A DNA stretch of 64,000 nucleotides, taken from Salvelinus alpinus. Its lineage: Eukaryota; Chordata; Actinopteri; Salmoniformes; Salmonidae. Below, in pieces: positions 44,956 to 57,060 of the stretch. The stretch spans positions 26,667,367 through 26,731,366 of the forward strand of contig NC_092087.1 in NCBI RefSeq assembly GCF_045679555.1. Reading direction: 5' to 3'. The translations under genes were made by a program, and so were the position numbers. Within the stretch, counting starts at the first letter, position 1; every line of letters begins with the position of its first letter. Under the pieces are notes generated by a model. That model did not search any database and was not told the DNA's origin. It saw only the letters and a list, made by a program, of their open reading frames with translations.

Positions 44956-46740
44956 TGTCACGACTTCTACCGAAGTCGAAGCCTCTCCTTGTTCGGGCGG
45001 TGCTCGGCGGTCGACGTCACCGGACTTCTAGCCATCATTGTTCCATTTTTCATTTTCCATTGGTTTTGTCTTGTCTTCCTACACACCTGGTTTCAATCCC
45101 ATTCATTACCTGTTGTGTATTTAACCCTCTGTTTCCCCTCATGTCTTTGTCAGAGATTGTTTTATGTTCAGTATTCGTGTTTTGTATTTGGTGCGCGACG
45201 GGTCCTCGTACCCACTTTGTTTCGTTATATTTCATGGTTTTGGAGTATTGTGTTTTGGACCACCCATCCCGGATCCGGGATAACTGTCATCAGAAACGCT
45301 GACTAGCATAGCCTAGCCTAGTGCCACAGGGATATAATATAATTTCATGAAATCACAAGTCCAATACAGCAAATGAAAGATAAACATCTTGTGAATCCAG
45401 CCAACATGCCCGATTTTTAAAATGTTTTACAGCGAAAACACAACATATATTTATGTTAGCTCACCACCATATCCCAAAAAACACAGCCATTTTTTTCACA
45501 GGAAAGATAGCTTTCACAAAACCCACAAATAGAGATAAAATTAATCACTAACCTTTGAACAACTTCATCAGATGACAGTCATATGACATCATGTTATACA
45601 ATACATTTATGTTTTGTTTGATTATGTGCATATTTATAGCCACAAATCGTGGTTTTACATTGGCGCCATGTTCAGAAATGGCTCCAAAATAGCGAAAGTA
45701 ATTACAGATAGCCACGTGAAATACAGAAATACTCATCATAAAACTTTGATGAAAAATACATGTTGTACATATAATTAAAGATACACTGGTTCTTAATGCA
45801 ACCGCTGTGTTAGATTTAAAAAATAACTTTAGTAAAAAGCACAGCATGCAATAATCTGAGACAGCGCTCAGCTATTCTCCGCCATGTTGGAGTCAACAGA
45901 AATACGAAATTACATCATAAATATTCCCTTACCTTTGATGATCTTTCATCAGAATGCAGTGCCAGGAATCCTAGTTCCACAATAAATCGTTGTTTTGTTT
46001 TATAATGTCCATTACTTCTGTCGAATTAGCAACTTTGGCTAGCATGTGTAGTACACGTGTCCAAACACTTGCGCAATTGAACAAAAACGTCGAACGAAAA
46101 CTTCAAAAAGTGATATTACAAGTCGAATAAACTGGTCAAACTCAGTTGAGAATCAATCTTCAGGATGTTTTTCTCATATATATCCAATAACGTCCCAAAC
46201 GGAGCATTTCTTCATGTCTATCTAACGCATTGCAGACAAGGAGATCACATGCGTAGTCTGCGTGGCCAAGAACTGGCAATCTGCCTGACCAGTCACTGCA
46301 TTGGCTCTCATCCGGTCCCACATCAAGCTATATGCTTTATTCCATGTTCTACTGCCTGTTGACATCTAGTGGAAGGCGTATGAAGTGCATACAGATCCAT
46401 AAATATAAGGCAATTGAATAGGCCTTTCACAGCGACCCATTTCAGAATTTTCACTTCCTGTTTGGAAGTTTGCCTGCCATATGAGTTCTGTTTTACTCAC
46501 AGATATAATTCAACCAGTTTTAGGAACTTCAGAGTGTTTTCTATCCAATAGTAATAATAATATGCATATCATGTGATCTTGGACAGAGTACGAGGCTGTT
46601 TAATTTGGGCACAAATTCATCCAAAAGTGAAAATGTCGCCCCCTATACCTAAGAAGTTAAGTTATTAAACTACTCCATTCAACCAAGTTTTGATTCTCCT
46701 GCGCCTGACTTCCCTGCCACCTATACACACGACTGTGACA
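44956..46740 (+). mobile_element. Solo LTR split by a piggyBac-like element
   Basis: Begins TGTCACGACTTCTACCGAAG at 44,956 and ends CACGACTGTGACA at 46,740 (TG...CA). LTR pieces are 44,956 to about 45,261 and about 46,661-46,740. It lies inside a Tc1 remnant whose coding sequence resumes at 46,743. Target duplication not clear. The element between 45,262 and 46,656 inserted later. Confidence 0.78.
45262..46656. mobile_element. piggyBac-like non-autonomous element
   Basis: Right end cccctatacctaagaag followed by ttaa (46,657-46,660). Left end approximate, near cacccatcccggatccggga. Internal motif actaacctttgaacaacttc (45,548) and cttacctttgatgatctttc (45,930) matches the copy at 14,222. Different subfamily from that copy. 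Non-coding. Confidence 0.68.
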
Positions 46741-46819
46741 ACGTGCCTTTGAACAGGGTTGTATGTGCCAGGCGCAACAGTTTGTGTCAAAAACTGCAAA
46801 TCTGCTGGGTTTTTCACAT

Positions 46820-48136
46820 TATATTTAGGCAACTTTTATTACTTGTACGCTACATAAATTATGTGGATTCTTATAGAGTTTGACAAATAAACCAAAATTG
46901 CCCAGAACAAAACATTCAGAGAGTATTGCAGATAGAAATGGACTAGATGTGATTCTCTATGTTTCAATTGTACGTGCATGGTTCTGAGTATTCTGTGGTA
47001 CTGAAGGATCCCCTGTGTGAAGCCCAGGCAAACAGTCAGCATGGCTGTCGGTTTAACACAGTCCAAGGGCCAATAGGAACGTGACTCAGACTCGCTAAAG
47101 CCATAATGTTATGTAATATGGAGCAGGGACTGTTTCCAAGACTGAGTTGTACTCCTGTTAAGTCACAGTGTACAGTCATATTTAAATGCATGGGTGAAAT
47201 ATATTTTGCCTGACATTACATTTTTTTTGATTCTCTGTGTGACTATTGTGATGAAACAGAACCCTGTTTTTCCTTGTCTTTTTCTGTTGATATGATCATA
47301 CCTTTCTATGCGATAGCCATTCCTAGCCAGCCCGCTGGAGGTTGAGCAATTTGTCTTCTAATTAGCCAGCCGAGGCAGAGAGAAGAGAGCTGGACTGTAA
47401 ACTACCTGCAGGCAAGATGATGGTGAGCGAGGATTCCTGATTCTGCCACAGAGATTCCAATTCCAATAGAGACGAGTGAAAACCAGGCTGACAGCGTGGC
47501 TAATTTTACAACATCTCTTCTCTCACTCCATCCCTCCTTCTCCCCTTGTTTTACTCTCCTGCTTACACACATCCCTCTCTTCTCATCTCCTTTTCTCCCT
47601 CTCTCACTCACTCTCTCACACTCTCTACCTCTCTCTCTCACGCTCTCTCTCTCTGCCTGCCTGAAGTGCTGTCCTAGCGATTAGGAAACTGTTAGATCTG
47701 ATTGGCTAATCTTCGCACCACAGAAAATCTAAAAGAAGTCAGCAGGAAGAATAGAGGATCTCATGCATACTTTATCCATTTAGTTGGATGTGATTTTTTT
47801 CATGAGCCAAGTCACAGGCAGCTGTTTCTGAAAGGGATGCCTGCCATATGTTTTTAGATGTTGAAAATATTACAAGCTTGCCAGGGTCAGTAAAACAATG
47901 GCCAATACAATGATTGACCATAGGGCGATATTGATGTTGACTGATTTTGATTTAGATCATCTCTTATCCACAGAGCACAGGTGCCGTCTCAGCATATCTA
48001 ATAAAAAATGTCACCTGTCTGTGTTTGTGTGTGTATGTTTCTTTTCATGTTAATGATAGATATCCTTCAGCCAAGTAAGTACATTTTGTTTGAATATTAA
48101 TTAAGTATACTCAAGCAAACACCTCTATACTCATTT
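46820..48136. other. Intergenic, no gene seen
   Basis: No supported gene. A CT-rich microsatellite-like stretch spans about 47,563-47,660; ORFs there are low-complexity. Confidence 0.45.
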
Positions 48137-48333
<197 letters not shown>

Positions 48334-48649
48334 TAGATCATTACCAGACCATACCACAGTCTCCAGAGTGGTCATGTCACCACCTGAAGATTCAGAGGGT
48401 CTTTTACCCCCCAAATGTGCAAATGGACGTTTTGCCCCCCTCAGGAAGAGCCACTGTTCATTTGAAGGAGGCTGCGTGTGACCGTTCCAAGGTCAACTCG
48501 CATCGCTCTACCAGCACATAGTGCCACCACCCCTCAGAGAATGCTGGGAAAAGGCTGCAAATAGATGCAAAGCAACTGAAGGAATTTTTTGCAGGGATCG
48601 CAGCTGTGTCCGCTCACTCACACTCGCTCTCTTCCTGCACTTTAAGATT

Positions 48650-48712
48650 CTGGTGAATAGGGTGAATAGGTGAATAGGTGAATAGGGAATAGGGAATAGT
48701 GAATAGGGATGA
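48650..48712. repeat. Short minisatellite (gaatagg units)
   Basis: Six to seven units of (g)tgaatagg or ggaatag in a row. Confidence 0.85.
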
Positions 48713-48998
48713 TTCTGTGACATGATAACTGTCATGTTAAAGTGATGTCCACCTTCTATCTACTTATGGGGAGTTGTCTTATCCCTATCAAAATCCTCTT
48801 GGGGTTTTAGGGGAGACTCCTTGGTGCTGTAACAGCATCCTTTCGGTTCCCCTGGATGGGAGTATCAAGGAGAATCTGTCACACACACTGGCAGGTGTCC
48901 AAACACATCACACATACCTTGACAAACTGCAAATGTGCTGCAGAGGCAGAAACGAGCATACCTGGGTTCATTACCTGGGGGACCAGAGAGTGACAGAG

Positions 48999-49070
48999 GA
49001 GCTGTGTGTGTGTGTGTGTGTGGGGGTGGGTGTGTGTGGGTGGGTGTGTGTGGGTGGGTGGGTGGGTGAT
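48999..49070. repeat. (GT)n / (GGGT)n microsatellite
   Basis: gt run passing into ggtgggtgtgtgtgggtggg. Confidence 0.93.
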
Positions 49071-50574
49071 AAGAGAGACAGAGGGAGAGTGAAATTTGAT
49101 AATTCAGATACTGTTGGGATTGTTATAACCATCTTAATATTAATGCTGACTTGAAAACAACTGGCAACTAACTTCTACTACAGTAGTCAAAATGACTGGA
49201 AACATTGTTTGTCAACTCCTCACCATAAGGGCGGGGCAATTAAAACTACACAGTAAGAGCATCAACAAACACATTAAGGTTAAATTAGACATTAACCAGC
49301 CACAAGGATCTACACTTCTGTGTCTCTAATCAACATTTGCCTACGCAGCCAGTGCATTAGATCTCCAATTAAAGTGTTAATAACATAAAAGCTAAACTAA
49401 TTGATCATATAAAGCTTTGACCAGTGGCAGTGTGAGGTGTCTTTGTAACCATAGTTAGTGTCTCAATTAACCCACTGTCAAGAAGACATTACAGTCATAA
49501 CGCCCCCTGCTGGTCACACAAAAAAAGGTGGAAAAATATCAGAGGCTTTAGTTGAATAGCTGGGGATTATACAGACTTAAAATTGTTTTTCTTCAGCCTA
49601 AGAAAGAGTCTGTAAACGTACAGTTATAATCCTGGGATGACCATGGCAAAGCAAAAATATCCCTAAAAGGGAGTTATGTCAAGTAAATGTATTAAGAGTG
49701 AAGGATTATGTTGTGTGTTCCTCTCTGGTTTTGGGCAGGCAGTATTATAAGAAAATACACAGTATCCATTAGTTCAGTTTTGTCACGTCCTCTTCAGTTT
49801 AGTCTCATCTTCCTCTAGGGCAATAGACCAGAAGTGTGTTTTAGCACATGTGCTGACCAGCCACAGCACAGCACTCACACCTGCGTACCTTAACACGTGT
49901 AGCCTACTGGAGAAAAACAAATCAGTCCTGCCCCCATAACCACACCTGATACAGCAACACATGTATCATCAGGGACATGAAACCATTATTTTTCATTGAT
50001 TTAACCATAATCTAGAGATCTGACAAGAGGTATTATATTCATATTCATTGAGTCTCTACTGTGGAGTACTGTTATGTTCATCATACAGGCAAAAAAACAC
50101 AAAAAAGAACAACTGTAAGGTGCTAATCTCGGTTAACCCAGAAGTAAAATCTTGTGTAATTTGGTCAACTTCGCAGAATCTGCCCACAAGAGATGAGTAC
50201 TTTGATTTTGCTCTTCCATCATCATCATATAGTGGAAAGTCCTTATTTTATATATTTCTTACTTCAGACAACTGCATGATATAAATCATATACAGGAAAC
50301 AGTCAATGATATCTCCCTCGACCCTGAATTAGGATCTCTTGCTGTTGAGTTTCCTAGACACTAGATGGCAGTTTTACTGTACGGTGTGCTAAATTCAGGG
50401 CTGCTTACCTTTATAGACCCCTGCAGAAGGCCTTACGTTCCACGGTCATTTTCCCCATGAAAAGTAACCGTTAACATAAGTTTTTCCCTAAATAAAACAA
50501 AGGTGTGGAAGCATGATCCATACAACACAGCGTCTCATACACTAGGAGTTCGTCATTAACTGTAGCCTACTTTT
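49071..50574. other. Intergenic, no gene seen
   Basis: No supported coding region; a cgccccctgctggtcaca stretch at 49,501 is a common motif of fish repeats but no boundaries are visible. Confidence 0.4.
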
Positions 50575-50991
50575 AAAGGTCCACCGCAATCAAACATTGC
50601 CCACCGCAATCAACACATTGGTGTTTTATATATATTTCCACGCTATGAGGTTAGAATAATACTGTGAAATTGTGAAAATTATGATAATGCCTTTTTAGTG
50701 TAAGAGCTGTTTGAAACCTGAAATTTCAGTCTGTTTTGGTGGGATGGAGTTTTGGCCTGCCTGGTGACATCACCAGGTGGTAAATTAGATAACAGACCAA
50801 TAAGAAAGAGAGTTCCAAACCTTTCTGCTAATAACAGCTAGTTTTCGGGTTTTCCCCTCCCCTTCAGACCACTCCCAGACAGTCCTGGCAAAATTCGTGT
50901 TTCTTTTTGACCATTTTAATTTAAAACAATCATCGTACGGTACTTTATTGTTACCCAGATATTGAGATAAAAATGGCTGCATTGGACCTTT
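50575..50991. mobile_element. MITE with AAAGGTCCA termini
   Basis: aaaggtcca (50,575-50,583) and tggaccttt (50,983-50,991) are exact inverted repeats within a wider tttaaaggtcc/ggacctttaaa symmetry. Contains an internal palindromic cctggtgacatcaccagg. 417 bp, non-coding. Widespread in fish (recalled). Confidence 0.8.
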
Positions 50992-51277
50992 AAATGGCAG
51001 ACCTACCAACACTGATGCCACCGTTTTTTCAGGAATGCAATGCTTCACATTTTTAAAGCAGGTCATCATATCTTACCTAGCTATCATTGTAATTCTTCAA
51101 GAGACACCCCGAATGACCAATGGAGAAAGTGTTAATTTAAAAGGGAAAGTGTGCCTTTGTCATGACATTTTTTCAGATCTCTCTCTGTGTGGGTGAGTGA
51201 TGTAATGAAAGACAGTTCCAGAGCAGGCTGAGTTAAGCTGGTGGAGCACAGAGCAGTGTTGCGCTCTCTGGGTGTGG

Positions 51278-51693
51278 ATGGACAGCACAGTGACACTGGG
51301 AACAATTACTGTTCTACTCCTCTGTTTAAGCCTCTTTCATATCGCACTTATTGGAGGAATTATAGCAGAGAGTAGGCCAGTCACTTATCCACCTCCTACT
51401 GTAGGAAAACACCAATGGAACTCTCAGAGCAGCAACTGTACAACTGGCAGGTGTCCCAGAGCACGTCCAATGTTTACAATATTGCATAGTCTGTCTATCG
51501 TTTCCAATGGTGAGCTTTGGGGTCAATAGTATATTTTGATGAAGATCAGAGGAGCATGTATTTGATTGTCTCTCTGCTTGTCTATGTCCTTCATCTCCTC
51601 TCTACTGTGTGAAACCATAGTTTTTCCTCTTCTCTTTTCATAGGTATTCAGAAAGTTCTGTGCATTGCCTTGAGGCGTTCATGGTCTACATAG
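51278..51693 (+). CDS. Candidate small secreted peptide (two exons)
   Basis: Not recognised. Exon 1, 51,278-51,509: 77 codons plus one base. MDSTVTLGTITVLLLCLSLF begins a signal-peptide-like hydrophobic stretch (about residues 6-29), then a Pro-rich part (RPVTYPPPTVGKHQW), Cys54 and Cys59 flanking TTGR, an NCT glycosylation sequon, and MFTILHSLSIVSN. Donor atg|gtgagc at 51,510. A pyrimidine-rich acceptor (tttttcctcttctcttttcatag) ends at 51,643; spliced in phase it adds GIQKVLCIALRRSWST and TAG (51,691-51,693), total 93 residues. A second acceptor (ttttcttcatag, ending 51,770) is also in phase and would instead add about 39 residues ending at a TAA. Kozak context is middling. No homologue recalled; it could be chance. 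Confidence 0.35.
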
Positions 51694-52687
51694 TAGTGTT
51701 TGATGGACCAGTATCTGAACACCTGTGTGTGCTTTGCTGTTTAACAGTCTCACTACATTTTTCTTCATAGGAAGAATGGGAGATACAGTATTTGGCCTCT
51801 TGACAGGCTTGACGCGATTCAGCTTATTTTCTGCAGTGAAATGTCATGGCTCAGTCATTTGGACACCATCACTTTTTTCATAATTAGTTGTCAAACCTAC
51901 CATCATGCGCCTGCAAAAACACAAAGAAATGAAACACGATTAGACACTGATACAAAAGCCGGGCATTTGGAAATATGTCTGGTTAAATGGCATTAACCCT
52001 GGTCTTATTCTGCACCAGTAAAACAGCGTACATAATCAGGATTAACATTAGCACGATAGGGAAAACACTGACAGACAGAGAACGAGAGAGAGGTAGAGGA
52101 GGGGGAGCTGTAGCACAGTCTATGATGATGGCCTCAAACTAAGATTGGTGATATGCAGTAACACATGTATGAAATACTCATAAACAAACATGTGCATTCA
52201 GCCACAAACACATACACACATATTACAGTAGACCCACAGCCATTTCCATATGGCTCTGAGTAGACCTACACACGTCATTTGAGCTCTTGCCACAGATTGA
52301 AATACAGTGAAAACAGTCAGGTAAAAAAATCTGAATCGCTTACCCAGGTGCCTCTGATAGACAGAGCTGTTCCCACATCTGTCAGTAGAATGCTTCTGAG
52401 GGCACGGGGAGAAGTCGACTCTATGAAAAACAGGTTTAGCCCACATGTTGCTAAGCAACTAATCCAGTGGGGACGGAATGGGTCTATTGTTGTGACAATG
52501 ACGGACAATTATCGGATGCTTATCTCTTTGAAGACGTTTTCCGGTGCACTGTTTGTAATTTAACAAAATGCATTTATCCTAACACTATTCTTTACCTGAC
52601 AATATGAACTTTTTCATGTCACAGAATATTTGATTATGTGCTTTCAGCTTCGGGCCATGACTATGTTCACTTTCAAATTCTAAAAAT
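51694..52687. other. Intergenic, no gene seen
   Basis: No supported gene beyond a possible alternative last exon of the candidate at 51,278 (51,771-51,886). Confidence 0.4.
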
Positions 52688-53262
52688 TAGATTAGATTAG
52701 TTTCTTAGTTACATGCACAGGGTCGCAGATGTAATTGCAGGGTACAGTGCAATTCTTAAACTCAGAGCTCCAATAGTGCAGGTAAAAAAAGAGAAGTGAA
52801 TGAAACAATAATAAAAATAATAATAAATACATATTTACAACTGTAGCAATGATAAATGTCCATTGGGGGGTTGGGGGTGGGGGAGCATGTAGCTTGTTGG
52901 TGGCTATTCAGCAGCCTGATGGTCTGGGGGTAGAATCTAATGGCCAGTCTGTCAGTTTTTGGCATGATGCGCCTATACTGCCCCCGTCTGAGTGATGGAA
53001 GTGGGGAGAACAGGCTGTGGCTCAGGTGACTTGAGGTCCTTGATGATCAATCTTCTTGGCCTTCCTATGACACCAGTGTGCACCCAATGGTGTGTTCGGC
53101 TGAGCGTAGCACCCGCTGTAGAGCCTTGTGGTCAGTGGTGGTGAAGTTGATGTACCAGGCTGTGATGCAGCCCGACAGTATGCTCTCGATGGTGCTCCTG
53201 TATAACACTGTGATGGCCCTCGGGGACAGGGAGAATTTCTTCATCCTCCATCAGGGTCTACA
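52688..53262 (-). mobile_element. Rex1-like LINE remnant
   Basis: 3' end at attagattagattag (52,688); then gcagcctgatggtctggggg, ggccttcctatgacaccagt and ccaggctgtgatgcagcccg, the minus-strand layout of a Rex1-family C-terminal coding part and 3' UTR. Different, older subfamily than 13,771-19,811. Frame is broken. Confidence 0.78.
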
Positions 53263-53520
53263 TCAGAGTCGGAGAGATGTAAGCTCTATAGTGGGAAATG
53301 ATCACTGGGTTTTGATGCTCAGTGATTGTTTGCTTTGTTTGTGTGACATCAAATGGAGGAGCAGAATCTTCTGAATCCTTAGTTATAAATGACCATGGAA
53401 ACTCTCTGCTGCCCTCTTAATTGTTTTGATGTCAAATTTCTATTTTGGAATGTACAAGGCTAATGTCTGGACTGAACTGGCTATATAGTTGTCATCCAGC
53501 CATGGTGCACCAATGGCATA

Positions 53521-53949
53521 AAGTACTTAAGTAAAACACTTTGAAGTACTATATTTGGGTATCTGTACTTTAATATTTATAATTTTCGCAACTTTTACTC
53601 CACTACATTCCTTATGTACGTTTTACTCCCATACATTTTCCATAACACCCAAAAAGTACCCGCTACATTTCGAATGCTTGGGCAGGACAGCAATATGGTC
53701 CAATTCACAGACCTATCAATATAACACATTGTCATCCCTACTGCCTCTGATCTGGCAGAATCACTAAACATAAATACAGCATTTGTAAATTATGTCTGAG
53801 TGTGGGAGTGTGCCTCTGTCTGTCCGTACATTTTTTTATTAAATCGTGGAGTATTTTAAGGGTAACTTTCAATTTTACTTGCATCATTTTCTATTAAGGT
53901 ATCTTTACTTTTACTAAAGTATGACAGTTGAGTACTTTTTCCACCACTG
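53521..53949 (+). mobile_element. Non-autonomous hAT-like element, copy 2
   Basis: Left caatggcataaagtactta, right gtactttttccaccactg (to 53,949). Body matches 3542-3915 and 5398-5619 (accaaaaagtacccgctaca-like, tctgatctggcaga). Possible 8-bp target duplication tggtgcac/gtctgcac, with only five positions matching. Confidence 0.82.
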
Positions 53950-56634
53950 GTCTGCACCCTGAAGGACCCATGATGTGGAAATGGCTTTGCACATGACAAG
54001 ATGCATTTGTAGGCTCAATGCCAAACGGGGTATGAAGCCACCTGGGTGAACCCTACTGCCAGTGTACAACTGCATGTCAGCTATCACATCGTTTTATGTA
54101 TACCTTAATGCATTGTTCAACCACATCATTGGGTAAAAAACATCACTAAATCTTCAGAAATAAATCAACTAGATGTTTTCCAGTGATCAACTGCAGATGC
54201 CAGAGAGGCTCGTCCTTCCTAACTCCAATGATTTTTATTATATATTTTTTTGATGTGGTTATCTGCTGCAGTAAATCTCCATCGGAAATTAGCGCTGGGA
54301 AACATACAACGACCAGACCCTCTATCTACTCTGCAGGTATGAGGAGATGGGAGGCCAGATAGAGCCTACCCTGTGACTCCAGAGCACTGATAACCTGGAG
54401 ACAGGCTGCCAAACACATCCAGTCAAATTAAAGGGTGATTTTTCTCATCAGCTGTACTCCCTATCTTCTCCTCACATAGCCAGTTCTGTTAGCTGGATGC
54501 ACATCAACACACTGCTTATTCAGTCTGGGAACAGAGACTGTGTTAAATAACTGACTGAGGAGAATCACAGAGGGAGATTTGGGTGGTATTGCGAGCTATG
54601 GTATCATCAATTCAATTCATCCCTCAAACATAAAGATGGTAGCTAGAGAAGTAGTCCAATGTCACTCACTCACTTACTGTACATTTCATTTCACAACGGT
54701 GGATAGGTTTACTTGAGTACATTTAATATGAATTATTTAATGACAAAAATGTGCTTATAAATATGGCAAATATTGAATAATTAAATGTGTATGTACATTT
54801 CTGACAGAATAGAAGGATAAGGAATAGGGAGTGTAATTTTGACTTGGAAATAACAGACCAGTAGGGGCGCCCTCTCATTACCTACCATAGAAGTTGTGTA
54901 GTAGCTACTATCCAACAGTAGAAAAGGATTCCATGACAATAATGTATTTTTCCTCAAAGTCCCTCTTAAGTCAACTCAAATATGTGCCTGTCCTACCCAC
55001 ATGGGCTTCGTCATAGTATTGCACACCATTCTGCAGAGACAGTGTTTCACCGTGCTGAGCTGGAATCTTACTGTAACCTGAATTGAGCATGCTGATTGAA
55101 GTCTATCATTGGCAACAATTGCTAAGATGGGACAATTTTGTGTGAAAAAAAGGTAGTCTTTCCCGGGAACCAACACTTCTTTAAAAACACAGGCCTACAT
55201 GGTTTTAATAAATGGGAAATTCTTCTTCTTTAAGGTCTGTCTGTGCTGGTGGAACAAACCAGGGGATGGGTTTGATGCGGTTCTCTCGCCACTACAGAGC
55301 ACACAGGTCCAGCGCTATGAATATCTCCCTGTGGATATGATGTAACTCATATTTACTGTAATGACAGTGTGCTGAATACAGGCTCTGGGATTCTCTCTCT
55401 GAAAGGATCTGTACAAAACTACCAATGGACCTCCTCCTGACCTGTTCTTCTCCAGCGAGCTCATTCACACAACGTAAACACACACACACAACATGCTGGC
55501 ATCTACTGAAAGTGAGGCAGTTATTACCTCAACCATTCCCTTAAAGCAAAGGCTGTTGTGTGGGAATTTGTTTCACAGTACAATTTTTTTATGCATTCAC
55601 ATTTTGATCTATCACTCTACAAATGTGTTTTGAAGGGAAAACCAATGCATGAAAGTGCATCAATCATAAGCAAGTATGATGAATGCTTGGTATGTCCAAA
55701 TAGAATGACTGACAGGGTTCATATCCTTACATTGTCATCAAATCATGTATATAAATGGATTGATCTCCGCAGGTGGTACAGTTTGTTCTGTGGGTTTAAG
55801 AAAGCTTGGTCTCGCGCTCAGTAAACACGGCTGTTGTCAGCTCAAATATAAAAAGTAGGACTTCTCTGGACTGAGGTCAAGTTGGCTTTGGCCAAATCCA
55901 GTGTGTTCCCTTTCCCCTGATCACTGTGAGAGAAAGCAGTAAACGAAACTACAAGTCTAGCAAGGGCAAAATTGAAGTTGGCACCAGTTGTCCTAATACA
56001 TATTCAAGTCAAGTGGCTCTCTTTTGAACACACAGTCATGTTCTATTTCAGTTCAACCTTTAGTAATCTGGCATAGGCATGACAAACACTCCTTAAAAAC
56101 CTTTGGCTGAAATTGGAGACATGCTGGTACTCCCAGAGCTACTCTCTAATGATTGATGTTACAATGCTTTGAATGCTGGGAAACCAGAGGCATTTTCCCT
56201 AACCATCACATCACATGCATCAACATATTAAACCAATTTACTTTGATCAACAGTCAAATTATATAATCATGATTGGTTGGATAATATTACAGCTTGTATG
56301 CCCTATCAAAACGGTGTTCACGTAACAGAAATACCTTCATTATTCGGGGTGAAAAATGCTCCCTGGTGAGCTTGCACACTCCTTTCCTGAAGAGGCTTTT
56401 TTTAGGCTCCAGTTCTCTAGAGACCCCTGTTATGACAGCTGTGCAGTGTCATAGGGCTAACCAAAAGGGCACCCCTCTATTTATATCCAATCAAGAGTTG
56501 ATAGCTAAGCAAGTAGCACTCATGTTCAATTTTGGACCACTTACCATCGAACACCAGATTTGTTCACGTGTGTTAAATGAAGACCACTTACAGTTATGGA
56601 CCTTTACTCTTGTTGAAATTATCATAGCTTGTGG
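53950..56634. other. Intergenic, no gene seen
   Basis: 2.7 kb without a recognised repeat or supported gene. Short ORFs only. Confidence 0.45.
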
Positions 56635-57060
56635 GCTGGGATGGTCTAGTGGTTAGGGCTGCAGCCTTCACTGTACAGTCATGCCCAATGTCCACCAGAT
56701 GCTTATGCATATTTATTTTGCCAGATGTCTAGCCCGCATTTTCCATACTTGACCCACGTGCTTTGCTTTCAACTCTTAAAAGCTACCTAGTTGGAGTCTG
56801 TGTGTACATCCGTTTGTACCACCGCACAGTAAAGCAACGCATGAGTTAAAAAAATTGAACGCATGCCATACACAGAATGCACAGCAGCCTAGTGCGGCAC
56901 CCCCAACGAGGCGTTACGGGCCTCGCCACTGAAATTGAATGACTTCCGCTGGAACGCAAACAGTTTAATGCATCTGGTGGACATGAGGCATTACACTGTG
57001 TTGGCGTAGGTTTGAATCCGGCCCACTACTGCACCATTCCTAATAATAAATAACTACAGT
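56635..57060 (+). mobile_element. tRNA-derived SINE split by a TIR element
   Basis: A-box-like gatggtctagtggttagggc (56,640) and B-box-like aggtttgaatccggcc (57,007) are separated by an insertion of about 311 bp. Without it they would be spaced as in a tRNA-derived SINE. Tail aataataaataactac. Confidence 0.68.
56681..56991. mobile_element. TIR element inserted in the SINE
   Basis: Ends atgcccaatgtccaccagat (56,681) and atctggtggacatgaggcat (to 56,991): 20 of 22 terminal positions are complementary. Flanking direct repeat ambiguous (ttcactgt upstream, tacactgt downstream fits 8 bp with one mismatch if the ends are set slightly outside). Non-coding. Confidence 0.72.

Larger units (their letters stand above)
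44730..46819 (+). mobile_element. Tc1 element remnant split by an LTR
   Basis: Left part 44,730-44,955 (cacttagtatacaaaacatt, then ccttattgatgtcacttgtt), right part 46,741-46,819 (gtgcctttgaacagggttgt, ttgtgtcaaaaactgcaaa, gctgggtttttcac), which encodes a small N-terminal transposase piece (CQAQQFVSKTANLLGFSH-like in mixed frame). The rest of the transposase and the right terminus are gone. Confidence 0.75.

Noticed and set aside
44905..45306. ORFs of 123-133 codons
   Set aside because: They lie within LTR and Tc1 sequence and show no protein features beyond random hydrophobic runs.
56635..57020. Intron-containing tRNA gene
   Set aside because: The 311-bp interruption has transposon-like inverted ends and is not in an anticodon-loop intron position.
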